64,000 nt of DNA from Saprospiraceae bacterium. Lineage in GTDB: Bacteria > Bacteroidota > Bacteroidia > Chitinophagales > Saprospiraceae. The stretch lies in contig JAHDGU010000002.1 in the NCBI GenBank assembly GCA_020627535.1, positions 346,314 through 410,313 on the forward strand, written 5' to 3'. This document shows positions 28,224 to 36,047 of this stretch, one piece after another. Below the pieces are notes generated by a model, which saw only the letters and a list, made by a program, of their open reading frames with translations, had not been told where the DNA came from and searched no databases. The translations under genes were made by a program, and so were the position numbers. Position 1 is the first letter of the stretch; each line of letters starts with the position of its first letter.

Positions 28224-29872
28224 TGGACTAGGACTTTTTCTGTAAAGAGTAGGTTGTGACTTCCGTCAAAAAGGCTAACGAAAAAAGGCCCGGCAATAGC
28301 TGGTAGCTCGAGGACATTTTGTCCAAGGACAGCTGGCTGATTCCTCAGCTTTTCTCCTGAGGAGTAGGATACACTAAAATAACATGAGCTGCACTCCTTT
28401 TTGAGATCTATTGTCACTTGGCCATTGACTTGAGCAGGATTTGGAAACAACTCATAGGCGATGCTACCGCCTAGACCACTCGTTGATAAAGACATCTGAC
28501 ACAGTTCACTAACATCTGCGACACTTACGAAGAGATGAGTGGCACTAGAGAATTCACATGAACTTTCTAGCGTAAAATCTCCGAGGCTTACTCGACAGTT
28601 GTAAGAGCCTGCCAAGGCAAGCTGGTCTTCATTCAGTGACAATTCTAGAATTCTTTTATCACCTGGACCAAGTATGAAATCAGTCGCTACCAAATTGTAG
28701 TTTTCGTCATACAGGGAGATGAATCTATTGACTTCGCTGGCTGTAGAGGCCGGAAGTATCTCACCATTCTCAGTAAAAGTTGCAATACCTTGATATGTAC
28801 TAGCGAAGATGAACTTGCCATTTGAACAATTCACTACATCTCGCCCAATAGCAGTCTGACCTTGAATTTCAATGTGCTTCACTCCTTTAACACCAGTTTC
28901 AAGATCTAACACCAGAAAAAACGGATCCCCAATGGCATTGATTTCAGTATCTCCGAAAGTGTATGACCCTTGGAAAAGGGATCCCGAAGCCAAAAATCCT
29001 TGATCACCTTGACGGAATGAGGAGAGTGTAATTCCCCCATTGACCCCAGATCCATATGATCGTGCCCATTCTAGATTGCCCTGCATATCAATTGCAATGA
29101 GTCCGATGGCATCGCAGTTGGAGCACGAAATTCCACTTTCTAGAGTATCTGAATTATTTAAGATCATCCGAGGAGAAAATGATGCCCCTAAGTATATCTT
29201 TTCATCGGTTGCCATGACCCTCACGAGCTCGTCTTCAAGAGACGTATGAAAAATCCAATCTAGCTCTTCATTTTGCAAATCGACAGAAATGACATAGGTA
29301 CCAGGCATGGATAAATCAACCTCCTCTCCCATGAGTGTTGCGTTGACCAACTCATCATCAATTTCGAGAACGAAATATAGATGACCATCACGCCAGACAT
29401 GATCCTGGATTCGAGGATCAAAGACGTCGTTGAAGATTCCAGAGTATTTGAATAGAGTGGTACTATCAAGGAGCTCCCCTTGGACATTAAGTCTTTTGAG
29501 GTAATACGTCAAGGTATCATCAAATATTTGATCGAAGGGAGGGCCAACTATCACTAGAACATCCTCTTCATCATAGCTAGCGGATCTCACTTCTTCATTG
29601 AACAAAGACTGATCATCCCACACCTCTATATCAGATTGGTTGAATCCCAAAAAAAGTCCCTAGCGCGAACCACGATCTAGCCCAATGGTATCTCCTTGAA
29701 GCTCCAATTGCCTCAGCGCTCCAATCAAAGCAAAGCCATCATCATGACTGATTATATCTCTGATCAGTGAAGGAGAAGTTGTAGTATTTCTAGCTCCCTC
29801 AGCCATAGTATACTCTTGAGCAAGGAGGCCAAAGGAAAGCAAGCAGAAAAAGAGAGGTGTAAAAGTTTTCAT
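28220..29872 (-). pseudogene. T9SS cargo protein gene interrupted by one in-frame amber codon
   Basis: One reading frame of 551 codons runs from ATG 29872 (signal peptide MKTFTPLFFCLLSFGLLAQ) to TGA at 28220, broken only by TAG at 29660-29662. The residues on either side (GDTIGLDRGSR, stop, GLFLGFNQSDIEVW) join without a frame change. The downstream part has repeated WD/beta-propeller-like segments (GNLEWARSYGS, GDPFFLVLDLETG, NGKFIFASTYQG) and ends with a T9SS type A domain (YELFPNPAQVNGQVTIDL to EKVLVH). Restart at TTG 29650 could make a 476-residue protein without a signal peptide, which could not be exported. The cause may be a recent point mutation, a sequencing error or amber readthrough. 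The gene is otherwise undamaged, which favours a recent or artificial change. Confidence 0.8.
29660..29662 (-). other. In-frame amber (TAG) codon splitting the T9SS cargo gene
   Basis: Codon order on the minus strand is CGC TAG GGA CTT TTT TTG GGA. The reading frame is the same before and after, so a single base change would restore the gene. Confidence 0.85.
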
Positions 29873-29980
29873 AGAGGATTTAGATTGTGACTTGAAGGTA
29901 GATATTTCATTTGGATTGCGGCTAGGTGATATCAAAACCAAACTAGCGCGAAAATGAGCTCAGTCAGCAGAACATGCCGA

Positions 29981-30847
29981 CTACTTACTCCACCATGGCA
30001 CCAGCATAGAAGTCCACGACTTGTACTCCTGATAGCCGGGCTTGTTGTCCATCATCCTCTTCTCAATCATGGGAATACTGATGAATAGAAATAATATCAG
30101 CATCAAAGCAAAGCCCAAACCACTCAAAAGTGGGCGGCCAACTGACAAAGCAAAAAGAAACAAGGACAACCAAAAGAGCAATTCGCCAAAATAGTTGGGG
30201 TGTCTGGAGTACTTCCATACACCTGATTGCAAGAGCTCTGACTGGTCCATCCTGTGGCGGACAAACGCCTTGAGATCCTCATCAGCTCGCCATGCGATCC
30301 ATACAGCGAAGAGACCGATAACAAATGCCACCCATGTCAACCAATTGTTGCCCCCATCAGATATTATCACTTTATAAGCTGGAATCATCCCTATGAATAC
30401 CAAGACAGTAGGCATCAAGTGAATGCCCAAAAGACTCACGATGGGATAAAAAGCGCCTGTTTTGGTACGCAAATCGATATATCGCCAATCCTCGTGATGC
30501 AAGCCAGCCCACGATCGCCACCAATTTGCCGTGAGACGTACAGCCCAAAGTAGGACTACTACAGAGCACAAGATCACCGGCACATTTGGGCGAAAGCCCT
30601 CAAAAAACCACCAGCCTAGAAATAACGCTAGCGGAATGACACTCCAATAGGGATCGTAGAGACTTGCATTGCGATAGACAAGTCCGGCGAAATAAACGAC
30701 CACTGTCGCAACGACATCAGCCCAGAACCATGACCACAAATCCTCAACTGCCCCATAGCAATACATAAATGCTCCTGCGGCAGCAAAGGCGACGACATAT
30801 GCTGCAATGCATATGACTGTAGAGCGACTCTTGGATCGCTGTGTCAC
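29981..30847 (-). CDS. DUF1295 domain membrane protein (steroid 5-alpha-reductase-like)
   Basis: 288 residues from a GTG start whose first base is the last base of the previous stop (TAGTG). There are about seven membrane segments. The C-terminal catalytic-type motif SRHPNYFGELLFW is characteristic of the DUF1295/ICMT-like superfamily, whose members reduce or methylate lipidic substrates with NADPH or SAM. The YRNASLYDPYWSVIP segment near residues 60-75 is also typical of DUF1295 proteins. The substrate is unknown. It is coupled to the sugar-phosphate isomerase gene upstream, an association with no obvious logic. A mini-hairpin copy lies inside. Confidence 0.88.
   Translation of the reverse strand: MTQRSKSRSTVICIAAYVVAFAAAGAFMYCYGAVEDLWSWFWADVVATVVVYFAGLVYRNASLYDPYWSVIPLALFLGWWFFEGFRPNVPVILCSVVVLLWAVRLTANWWRSWAGLHHEDWRYIDLRTKTGAFYPIVSLLGIHLMPTVLVFIGMIPAYKVIISDGGNNWLTWVAFVIGLFAVWIAWRADEDLKAFVRHRMDQSELLQSGVWKYSRHPNYFGELLFWLSLFLFALSVGRPLLSGLGFALMLILFLFISIPMIEKRMMDNKPGYQEYKSWTSMLVPWWSK
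30585..30599 (+). repeat. GRAA mini-hairpin copy 9
   Basis: TTTGGGCGAAAGCCC; arms GGGC/GCCC, GAAA loop. It is antisense to the DUF1295 gene and identical in its core to copies 2 and 18. Confidence 0.75.
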
Positions 30848-31833
30848 TATGCTTTGGCTAGCTCTCCCTTGAGATAGTCAATCACATTGACCTCAATGCT
30901 ATCGACTCCTCGGAGCTCAGCCAAGAACCAGCTGACCCAATCCACCAGATGTACGAGATAAAAACTCTGCATGATCAGATTGTCTCCTTTGGCATGGATG
31001 TCAATGACCTCTGCACAGAGCTTGGAGATGATCTCTTGATTGATATCGATACGAATCTGATTGCGCTTGTAATCATCTGCTCTTCGTAGGTAGATCACCA
31101 CGAGGTCGTCTCTCTTATCTTTCCAGCCGACAAGCTCATTGTGATTCATTTCTGGGATGATATGATGCCAGCAGAGCGCCTTAGAATTTTCATTTATTTG
31201 CTGGCGGAATCGCACCGTCACTGGCTCTAGTGCCAATGTACTATAGAGCACCGCCGTCCTGTGATGTAGCTTCTGTGCGATCGCCTCAGCTTCCGTCTTG
31301 ATTCCTGCTTCCTCAGCAAGGATCATGTCAGCTACAGCCTGGAGCTGCGTGATTGCAGTATCCGAGACAAGTCCTTTCTTGGTGAGCACATAAAGCTGCT
31401 GGATAACACTGTATCCCAAGCAGGCTCGTGGCGAAGGCCAATTGCCAGGCACCTGTACATACTCGAGTCCGTGTTCCTTAGCAGCAGCAATGATCTTACC
31501 GCCAGATGCGATACAGACCATCTTAGCACCTCGCTCAAGCATGATCTTCATACTGGCCAAGGTCTCTTCTGTGTTACCACTATATGAGGATACGATACAC
31601 AGTGTGTCTGGTCCGACATAGGCCGGGATATCATACTCCTTGCCGACATTCATCGGTACTTGAAGTTGATCTCTCAAAAAATTGGCGACAAAGTCACCAC
31701 CTATTCCCGATCCGCCGAGACCAGCAACATAGATATTTTTGATATCTGTATCTGGCGAAATTGTCGCATTCTGACCTATGGAAATTGCTTCTTCAATTTG
31801 CTCAGCAAATCTTTCGATGAGTGTGTTCATCAT
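30847..31833 (-). CDS. Bifunctional phosphoglucose/phosphomannose isomerase
   Basis: About 328 residues from ATG 31833 (MMNTLIERFAEQIEEAI), which matches the family N-terminus; an in-frame TTG lies 42 bases further upstream but is weaker. The SIS fold is shown by VAGLGGSGIGGDF and VSSYSGNTEETL. The C-terminal half carries the PGI/PMI-type residues (FRQQINENSKALCWHHIIPEMNHNELVGW), with the glutamate and histidine expected for ring opening and proton transfer. It interconverts fructose 6-phosphate with glucose 6-phosphate and with mannose 6-phosphate. It is divergent from the YraN gene. Confidence 0.92.
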   Translation of the reverse strand: MMNTLIERFAEQIEEAISIGQNATISPDTDIKNIYVAGLGGSGIGGDFVANFLRDQLQVPMNVGKEYDIPAYVGPDTLCIVSSYSGNTEETLASMKIMLERGAKMVCIASGGKIIAAAKEHGLEYVQVPGNWPSPRACLGYSVIQQLYVLTKKGLVSDTAITQLQAVADMILAEEAGIKTEAEAIAQKLHHRTAVLYSTLALEPVTVRFRQQINENSKALCWHHIIPEMNHNELVGWKDKRDDLVVIYLRRADDYKRNQIRIDINQEIISKLCAEVIDIHAKGDNLIMQSFYLVHLVDWVSWFLAELRGVDSIEVNVIDYLKGELAKA

Positions 31834-31969
31834 AGCTTGTCTGTGTTTAAATTCGTTAATCTTTGATGCTTGCAAAATTGCAATTTTCGCTCATGCCTAA
31901 GTACAGCTTTTCTAGAGTTGGGTGGAGACACACTACGAGCATTGCACAAAGCACTTTTTTTGGAGAAGA

Positions 31970-32353
31970 ATGGATGATGGAGCCATGAGAGATAAGAAGA
32001 GTACAGGAGAATATGGTGAAAGTCAAGCAGCACAATATCTACGATCCAAAGGATATGTGATTTGGGAGCAGTCCTGGCGATGGAAAAATGCTGAGGTCGA
32101 CATCATTGCCAAGCAAAATGATATCCTAAGTTTCATCGAGGTGAAGACACGCAGTTCGGATTACTTCGGTCACCCTGCTGAGATGGTCAGCTTGGCACAG
32201 ATGAACCGAATAGCAGATGCCGCCAATGCCTATATGATCGAACATGACTATGGAGGAGAAATCCGCTTTGACATCATATCTCTGGTCAGATCATCCAATG
32301 ACAGATGGAAGATCGAGCACTTTGAAGACGTATTTTTCCCAAGCAATCTGTAA
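31970..32353 (+). CDS. YraN family protein (UPF0102, predicted endonuclease-like)
   Basis: About 127 residues. Family motifs are GEYGESQAAQYLRSKGYVI, NAEVDIIAKQNDILSFIEVKTRSS and the following FGHPAEMVSLAQMNRI; the D-x(n)-E-V-K pattern is that of the Holliday-resolvase/restriction-endonuclease-like fold. The biological role is not established. ATG 31970 and ATG 31985 are both possible starts; a GTG at 31922 would add an unlikely extension (HYEHCTKHFFWRR). It lies between the isomerase gene (divergent) and rpmE2. Confidence 0.88.
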   Translation: MDDGAMRDKKSTGEYGESQAAQYLRSKGYVIWEQSWRWKNAEVDIIAKQNDILSFIEVKTRSSDYFGHPAEMVSLAQMNRIADAANAYMIEHDYGGEIRFDIISLVRSSNDRWKIEHFEDVFFPSNL

Positions 32354-32372
32354 GCAAACAAAGCAAATGAGC

Positions 32373-32380
32373 TATCTTTG
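32373..32380 (+). promoter_or_regulatory. -7 box of the rpmE2 promoter (TATCTTTG)
   Basis: TATCTTTG matches TAnnTTTG and is followed by CAGCCTTT, nearly the same downstream sequence as at the yceD-rpmF promoter. The leader to ATG 32410 is about 25 bases. Confidence 0.6.
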
Positions 32381-32409
32381 CAGCCTTTAATCGTAAGAAA
32401 GCGAAGAAA

Positions 32410-32688
32410 ATGAAAGAAGGAATCCATCCAGACAACTATAGAACAGTGGTTTTCAAGGACTTATCTTGTGACGAAGCGTTCTTGGGTAAATCCTGTGCTC
32501 CATCAAGAGAAAATATCACTTGGGAGGACGGAAACGAGTATCCTTTGATCAAATTAGAAATTTCTAGTGCTTCTCACCCATTTTACACTGGTAAAATGAA
32601 GTTTGTCGATACGGCAGGTCGTATCGATAAGTTCAAGAAGAAATTTGGCAAAAGCCGTCTTCTCAAGAATGCTACGACCGAGGAGTAA
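32410..32688 (+). CDS. rpmE2: 50S ribosomal protein L31, type B
   Basis: 92 residues: [18 protein letters not shown], then [44 protein letters not shown]. These are type B L31 hallmarks; the four-cysteine zinc knuckle of type A is absent. Two cysteines (in [15 protein letters not shown], nine residues apart) replace the usual FLTRST-like segment, which is a little unusual. L31 bridges the two ribosomal subunits. It has its own promoter just upstream. A TTTGGCAAAAGCC sequence at 32644-32656 resembles the mini-hairpin family but has an AAAA loop. Confidence 0.97.
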   Translation: MKEGIHPDNYRTVVFKDLSCDEAFLGKSCAPSRENITWEDGNEYPLIKLEISSASHPFYTGKMKFVDTAGRIDKFKKKFGKSRLLKNATTEE

Positions 32689-32725
32689 GCAATCTTTTTC
32701 GAGGCGCATGTGTTACACATAGAAC

Positions 32726-33937
32726 ATGCGGAATTTACTTGTATTTGATGATGATGTACGAGGGCACTTGTTGCCACTCTGCTACACTCGTCCTGTTGCA
32801 GAATTGCGACTGGGCATCCTGACGATCAAAGAAAAGTGGGAGCGCTGGCTCGATGGCAAGGCATCTTACATCACTCAGGATTACCTTGCCTCCAAGTACA
32901 CCATGCAGGTCGAGGCAGAAAACTGGGTCGTCAATGCGAGTATCCTTCCCGATGCAGAGCTGTGCAATCAGATCTCGAGTCTCAGCAAAAACGAGGCACT
33001 TCTCACCCCGGACGGCAAGCTCATTGCTACTCTACTCGATGCCAAGGCGCTCGATGACCTCATCCATGAGCGAGATATCGATCAGATCAAGGGATACGAA
33101 ATCGACACGGAGGCACTGACCCAAATCACACAGCTTGCAGATCTTACAAGGCTCAACCAAGAGCAATTGCGATCCGACTTTGAGATCATCACAAGAGGCC
33201 GCAAGTCTCAGCCCATACCCAGTCATGTCCAAGTGAGAGGTAGATCTCAGATCTTCATCGAAGAGAACTGCAGTATTGGCTTCTGTACACTCAATGCTTC
33301 TGATGGTCCTATTTATATAGGGCACAATGTGCAGATCCAGGATGGCGCGATCATACAAGGAAACTGCTCCATCGGGGAGCACAGCAAAGTCAAGATGGCT
33401 GCTCGCATATCTGGCCCTACCACCATCGGCCCGGTCTGTACGGCCGGAGGAGAGATCAGTCGTTCCATCATGATCGGGTATAGCAACAAGGGACACGATG
33501 GATTTCTTGGAGATTCGATCCTGGGAGAGTGGTGCAACCTTGGAGCTGACACCAACAATTCCAATCTCAAGAACAACTACGCCGAGGTCAAACTGTGGAA
33601 TTATGTCAGTGATCGCTTTGAAAAAACAGGGCAGCAGTTTGTAGGTCTCATCATGGGAGATCACAGCAAATGTGGGATCAATACCATGTTCAATACAGGC
33701 ACGGTCGTCGGTGTTTCCAGTAACTTATTTGGGGCTGGATACCATCGCAATTTTGTTCCATCCTTCACCTGGGGCGGGCCTCAGGGTATGAAGTCTTATG
33801 GATTTGAGCGAGCTATAGAGGTGGCCAAAATCGTCATGGCTCGCCGCCATCAAGAGCTACACCAGTTGGATAGAAGCATCCTCCAACACGTACTGGAGCT
33901 GAGCAGCAAGTATCGTCCTTGGGAAAAGAATAGCTGA
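32726..33937 (+). CDS. GlmU-like putative sugar nucleotidyltransferase
   Basis: 403 residues. The N-terminal part (MRNLLVFDDDVRGHLLPLCYTRPVAELRLG) and the C-terminal left-handed beta-helix with hexapeptide repeats (IGHNVQIQDGAIIQGNCSIGEHSKVKMAARI, GEWCNLGADTNNSNLKNNYAEVKLW) are those of the Bacteroidota GlmU family protein. It probably joins nucleotidyl and acyl groups to a sugar phosphate, but the canonical LGxGxGTRM-type pyrophosphorylase loop is absent, so nucleotidyl transfer is doubtful. Its TGA overlaps the ATG of the next gene by one base (TGATG). Confidence 0.82.
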   Translation: MRNLLVFDDDVRGHLLPLCYTRPVAELRLGILTIKEKWERWLDGKASYITQDYLASKYTMQVEAENWVVNASILPDAELCNQISSLSKNEALLTPDGKLIATLLDAKALDDLIHERDIDQIKGYEIDTEALTQITQLADLTRLNQEQLRSDFEIITRGRKSQPIPSHVQVRGRSQIFIEENCSIGFCTLNASDGPIYIGHNVQIQDGAIIQGNCSIGEHSKVKMAARISGPTTIGPVCTAGGEISRSIMIGYSNKGHDGFLGDSILGEWCNLGADTNNSNLKNNYAEVKLWNYVSDRFEKTGQQFVGLIMGDHSKCGINTMFNTGTVVGVSSNLFGAGYHRNFVPSFTWGGPQGMKSYGFERAIEVAKIVMARRHQELHQLDRSILQHVLELSSKYRPWEKNS

Positions 33938-34620
33938 TGTCCATCGTCCCAGTCGTATGGTGGAAGAGAGTGCTCTCCTACTTCTATGAATTTGAAATCG
34001 ACCGCATGTCGAGTGAGCTCAATCCAGAGTTGTGGGTGAGTCTCAAACAAAATCGATTTCTCCTCAATACACCCAATGCAGTCTACAGCTACGAGGATCA
34101 GTACGATAATTTTGGGCAAGCCATCGCGCATTTTGGACCAGAGCGCTTTCGCGCAAAAGAAGTGCTTCTTCTTGGTCTCGGCATGGCAAGCATACCTCAT
34201 ATCTTCGAAAAGAAATATGGCCTTGAGCTCAAGTACACCGCTGTAGAAGCAGATCCAGCTGTCATCGAGCTCTGCAGCATGTATGGGCTGCCGCGCTTGA
34301 CTTCATCCGTAGAGATCATCCAAGCGGATGCCGCATTATGGCTGCAGCAGAACACTCAGAAGTATGATGTGATCATGATGGATGTCTTTGTGGATGATAC
34401 CATTCCTGCTTCACTGTGCAATCGTCAAGCCCTCGAGCACATGAGACAAGGTATGCGCGACGATGCCCTATTACTCTACAATGTCCTTTTTGCCAATGCA
34501 GCCGATAGACTGTGGAGTCAGGAGTTCTACAATGATGTATTTTTGAGCGTCTTTCCAGAGGGCTCCAAATTGGATGTTGGTGGCAACTGGATACTGACCT
34601 ATCACCAATCAAGATCTTGA
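33937..34620 (+). CDS. Spermidine synthase-like / SAM-dependent methyltransferase-fold protein
   Basis: 227 residues. A Rossmann fold is evident: VLLLGLGMASIPHIF (nucleotide loop), YTAVEADPAVIELC (acidic residue ending strand 2), and VIMMDVFVDDTIPASLCN (strand 4 and active loop). These resemble spermidine synthase and its relatives, but the aminopropyltransferase gatekeeper region cannot be confirmed, so the reaction is open. It overlaps the GlmU-like gene and is 1 base from the TPR protein gene, forming a three-gene unit. Confidence 0.75.
   Translation: MSIVPVVWWKRVLSYFYEFEIDRMSSELNPELWVSLKQNRFLLNTPNAVYSYEDQYDNFGQAIAHFGPERFRAKEVLLLGLGMASIPHIFEKKYGLELKYTAVEADPAVIELCSMYGLPRLTSSVEIIQADAALWLQQNTQKYDVIMMDVFVDDTIPASLCNRQALEHMRQGMRDDALLLYNVLFANAADRLWSQEFYNDVFLSVFPEGSKLDVGGNWILTYHQSRS
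34143..34158 (-). repeat. GRAA mini-hairpin copy 10
   Basis: Minus strand TTTTGCGCGAAAGCGC; arms GCGC/GCGC, GAAA loop. It is antisense to the spermidine-synthase-like gene, read there as FRAK. Confidence 0.7.
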
Positions 34621-34621
34621 C

Positions 34622-35215
34622 ATGTTTACCATCAATATATATCTACGCTTTGCCCTCATCGCTTTGTTTTTAGGAGGAGGCATCTTGCTAGCTTTCTTGG
34701 AGAGCTTTTGGTATGCGCTTCCACTCATTCTGATCGGGCTTGCTCTGCTCGTCGGCTATTTCTTGATGGGTACGATACAGAGTGCCGCCAAGCTGATGCA
34801 GGATTTCCAATTTGTAGAAGCTGAGCAGCGCTTGGCTCTGACTTGGAAGCCCAATTGGCTCATCCCTGCCAATCGCTCGTACTACTACCTCATCAAAGGA
34901 ACTATAGCGCAAAACCTCAAACGTACAGAAGAAGCGGAAGAGCACTTCATCACTGCGGAGAAGATAGGTCTGCCCTCTGACAACGAAAAGGCAATGGTAG
35001 CTCTGCAACTGGCTGGTATCAGTGCTCAAAAAAATAAATGGAAAGCCGCTGAAAACCACTTCAAAGCTGCCAAGAAGCTCAATATCACCGAGCCACAAAT
35101 ACTAGAGCAAATGTCAGAGTTTGAGAAGGGTTTCCGCCAACGGGGACAACTCAAGCATGCGAGATCTGGCATGCGGATGCCGGGTGGCAAGCGTCGCAGA
35201 CCCAAGATGCGCTAG
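34622..35215 (+). CDS. Membrane-anchored TPR-like protein
   Basis: 197 residues. Two hydrophobic segments at about residues 5-25 and 30-50 (FALIALFLGGGILLAFL, ALPLILIGLALLVGYFLM) anchor it in the inner membrane. A helical repeat region follows (FVEAEQRLALTWKPNW, YLIKGTIAQNLKRTEEAEEHFITAE, KWKAAENHFKAAKKL), resembling tetratricopeptide repeats, with a strongly basic tail (MRMPGGKRRRPKMR). Function unknown. Its TAG and that of the convergent pheA gene share the four bases CTAG at 35212-35215. Confidence 0.75.
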   Translation: MFTINIYLRFALIALFLGGGILLAFLESFWYALPLILIGLALLVGYFLMGTIQSAAKLMQDFQFVEAEQRLALTWKPNWLIPANRSYYYLIKGTIAQNLKRTEEAEEHFITAEKIGLPSDNEKAMVALQLAGISAQKNKWKAAENHFKAAKKLNITEPQILEQMSEFEKGFRQRGQLKHARSGMRMPGGKRRRPKMR

Positions 35216-36039
35216 GAGATCTCTCCTCCGCGATAGACTCCAAGTTCCTTATAGTAATCGAGCTTTTTTTGAAGTTTTTCCTTGACTTCTAGATATGAAG
35301 ACACATGGGCAAACTCAAGATCCATGTGAAAGAAGTACGTCGATGGCTCTCCCAGCACTGGCAGTGACTGTATCTTGCTCAGATTGATCCCAGCCTCTTC
35401 TATGATCTGTAGCAGCTTTCTGAGACTACCTGGAGCATGAGACACACGTACACAGATGGACGCCTTTGTTGACATCTCAGAGGGGATCATTTCATCTCGC
35501 GAGAGAGCAAAGAATCTGGTAAAATTGGAAGAATCATCATGGATATCTTCTGCGAGGATATCCAAGTGAAATATCTCTGCAGCCCGGCGACTTGCAATCG
35601 CGGCGGCATGTGGATAATGTCCAGCAGCTATCTCTCGAGCACTCCATGCGGTATCGCTCGTCTCCACCATGCGATGAGTAGGATAAGCGCTGAGATGTTT
35701 CAGGCATTGCCTGATAGCCATGGGATGCGAATGAATCTCTATAAGATCCGACATCTCCTTTCCGACCGGAGCCATGAGTTGCATTCTGATGGGGTGATAG
35801 ATCTCTCCGATTACTTGGAGCGCGCTTTCGCGCAAAAGACGGTAGTTGGGCAGGATAGATCCCGCAATGCTATTCTCTATAGCCATCATGGCATGATCGA
35901 TAGCCGGCTCGCTTGCATACCGCCGGATCAGCTCATCAAAGCTATCAGCCGGGATAATCTCGATATTCTCACCAAAATATTTGGCGGAAGCCTCATCATG
36001 AAAAGAGCCCTCGTAGCCCTGAATAATGACTGATCTCAC
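35212..36039 (-). CDS. pheA: Prephenate dehydratase with ACT domain
   Basis: About 275 residues from GTG 36039 (VRSVIIQGYEGSFHDEAS); the longer frame upstream lies inside the end of the nhaD gene. The catalytic domain shows MAIENSIAGSI and the essential TRF motif in SSNFTRFFALSR. It is followed by an ACT regulatory domain (SLRKLLQIIEEAGINLSKIQSLP). The classical ESRP effector motif reads QSLP here, so phenylalanine feedback may differ from the enterobacterial enzyme. It converts prephenate to phenylpyruvate in phenylalanine synthesis. It is 8 bases downstream of nhaD on the same strand. It holds two mini-hairpin copies. Confidence 0.93.
   Translation of the reverse strand: MRSVIIQGYEGSFHDEASAKYFGENIEIIPADSFDELIRRYASEPAIDHAMMAIENSIAGSILPNYRLLRESALQVIGEIYHPIRMQLMAPVGKEMSDLIEIHSHPMAIRQCLKHLSAYPTHRMVETSDTAWSAREIAAGHYPHAAAIASRRAAEIFHLDILAEDIHDDSSNFTRFFALSRDEMIPSEMSTKASICVRVSHAPGSLRKLLQIIEEAGINLSKIQSLPVLGEPSTYFFHMDLEFAHVSSYLEVKEKLQKKLDYYKELGVYRGGEIS
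35822..35837 (-). repeat. GRAA mini-hairpin copy 11
   Basis: Minus strand TTTTGCGCGAAAGCGC; arms GCGC/GCGC, GAAA loop. It is in the sense strand of pheA, read as LLRESA. Confidence 0.7.
35980..35992 (+). repeat. GRAA mini-hairpin copy 12
   Basis: TTTGGCGGAAGCC; arms GGC/GCC, GGAA loop. It is antisense to pheA, about 150 bases from copy 11 and in the opposite orientation. Confidence 0.6.
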
Positions 36040-36047
36040 AAGAGCAA

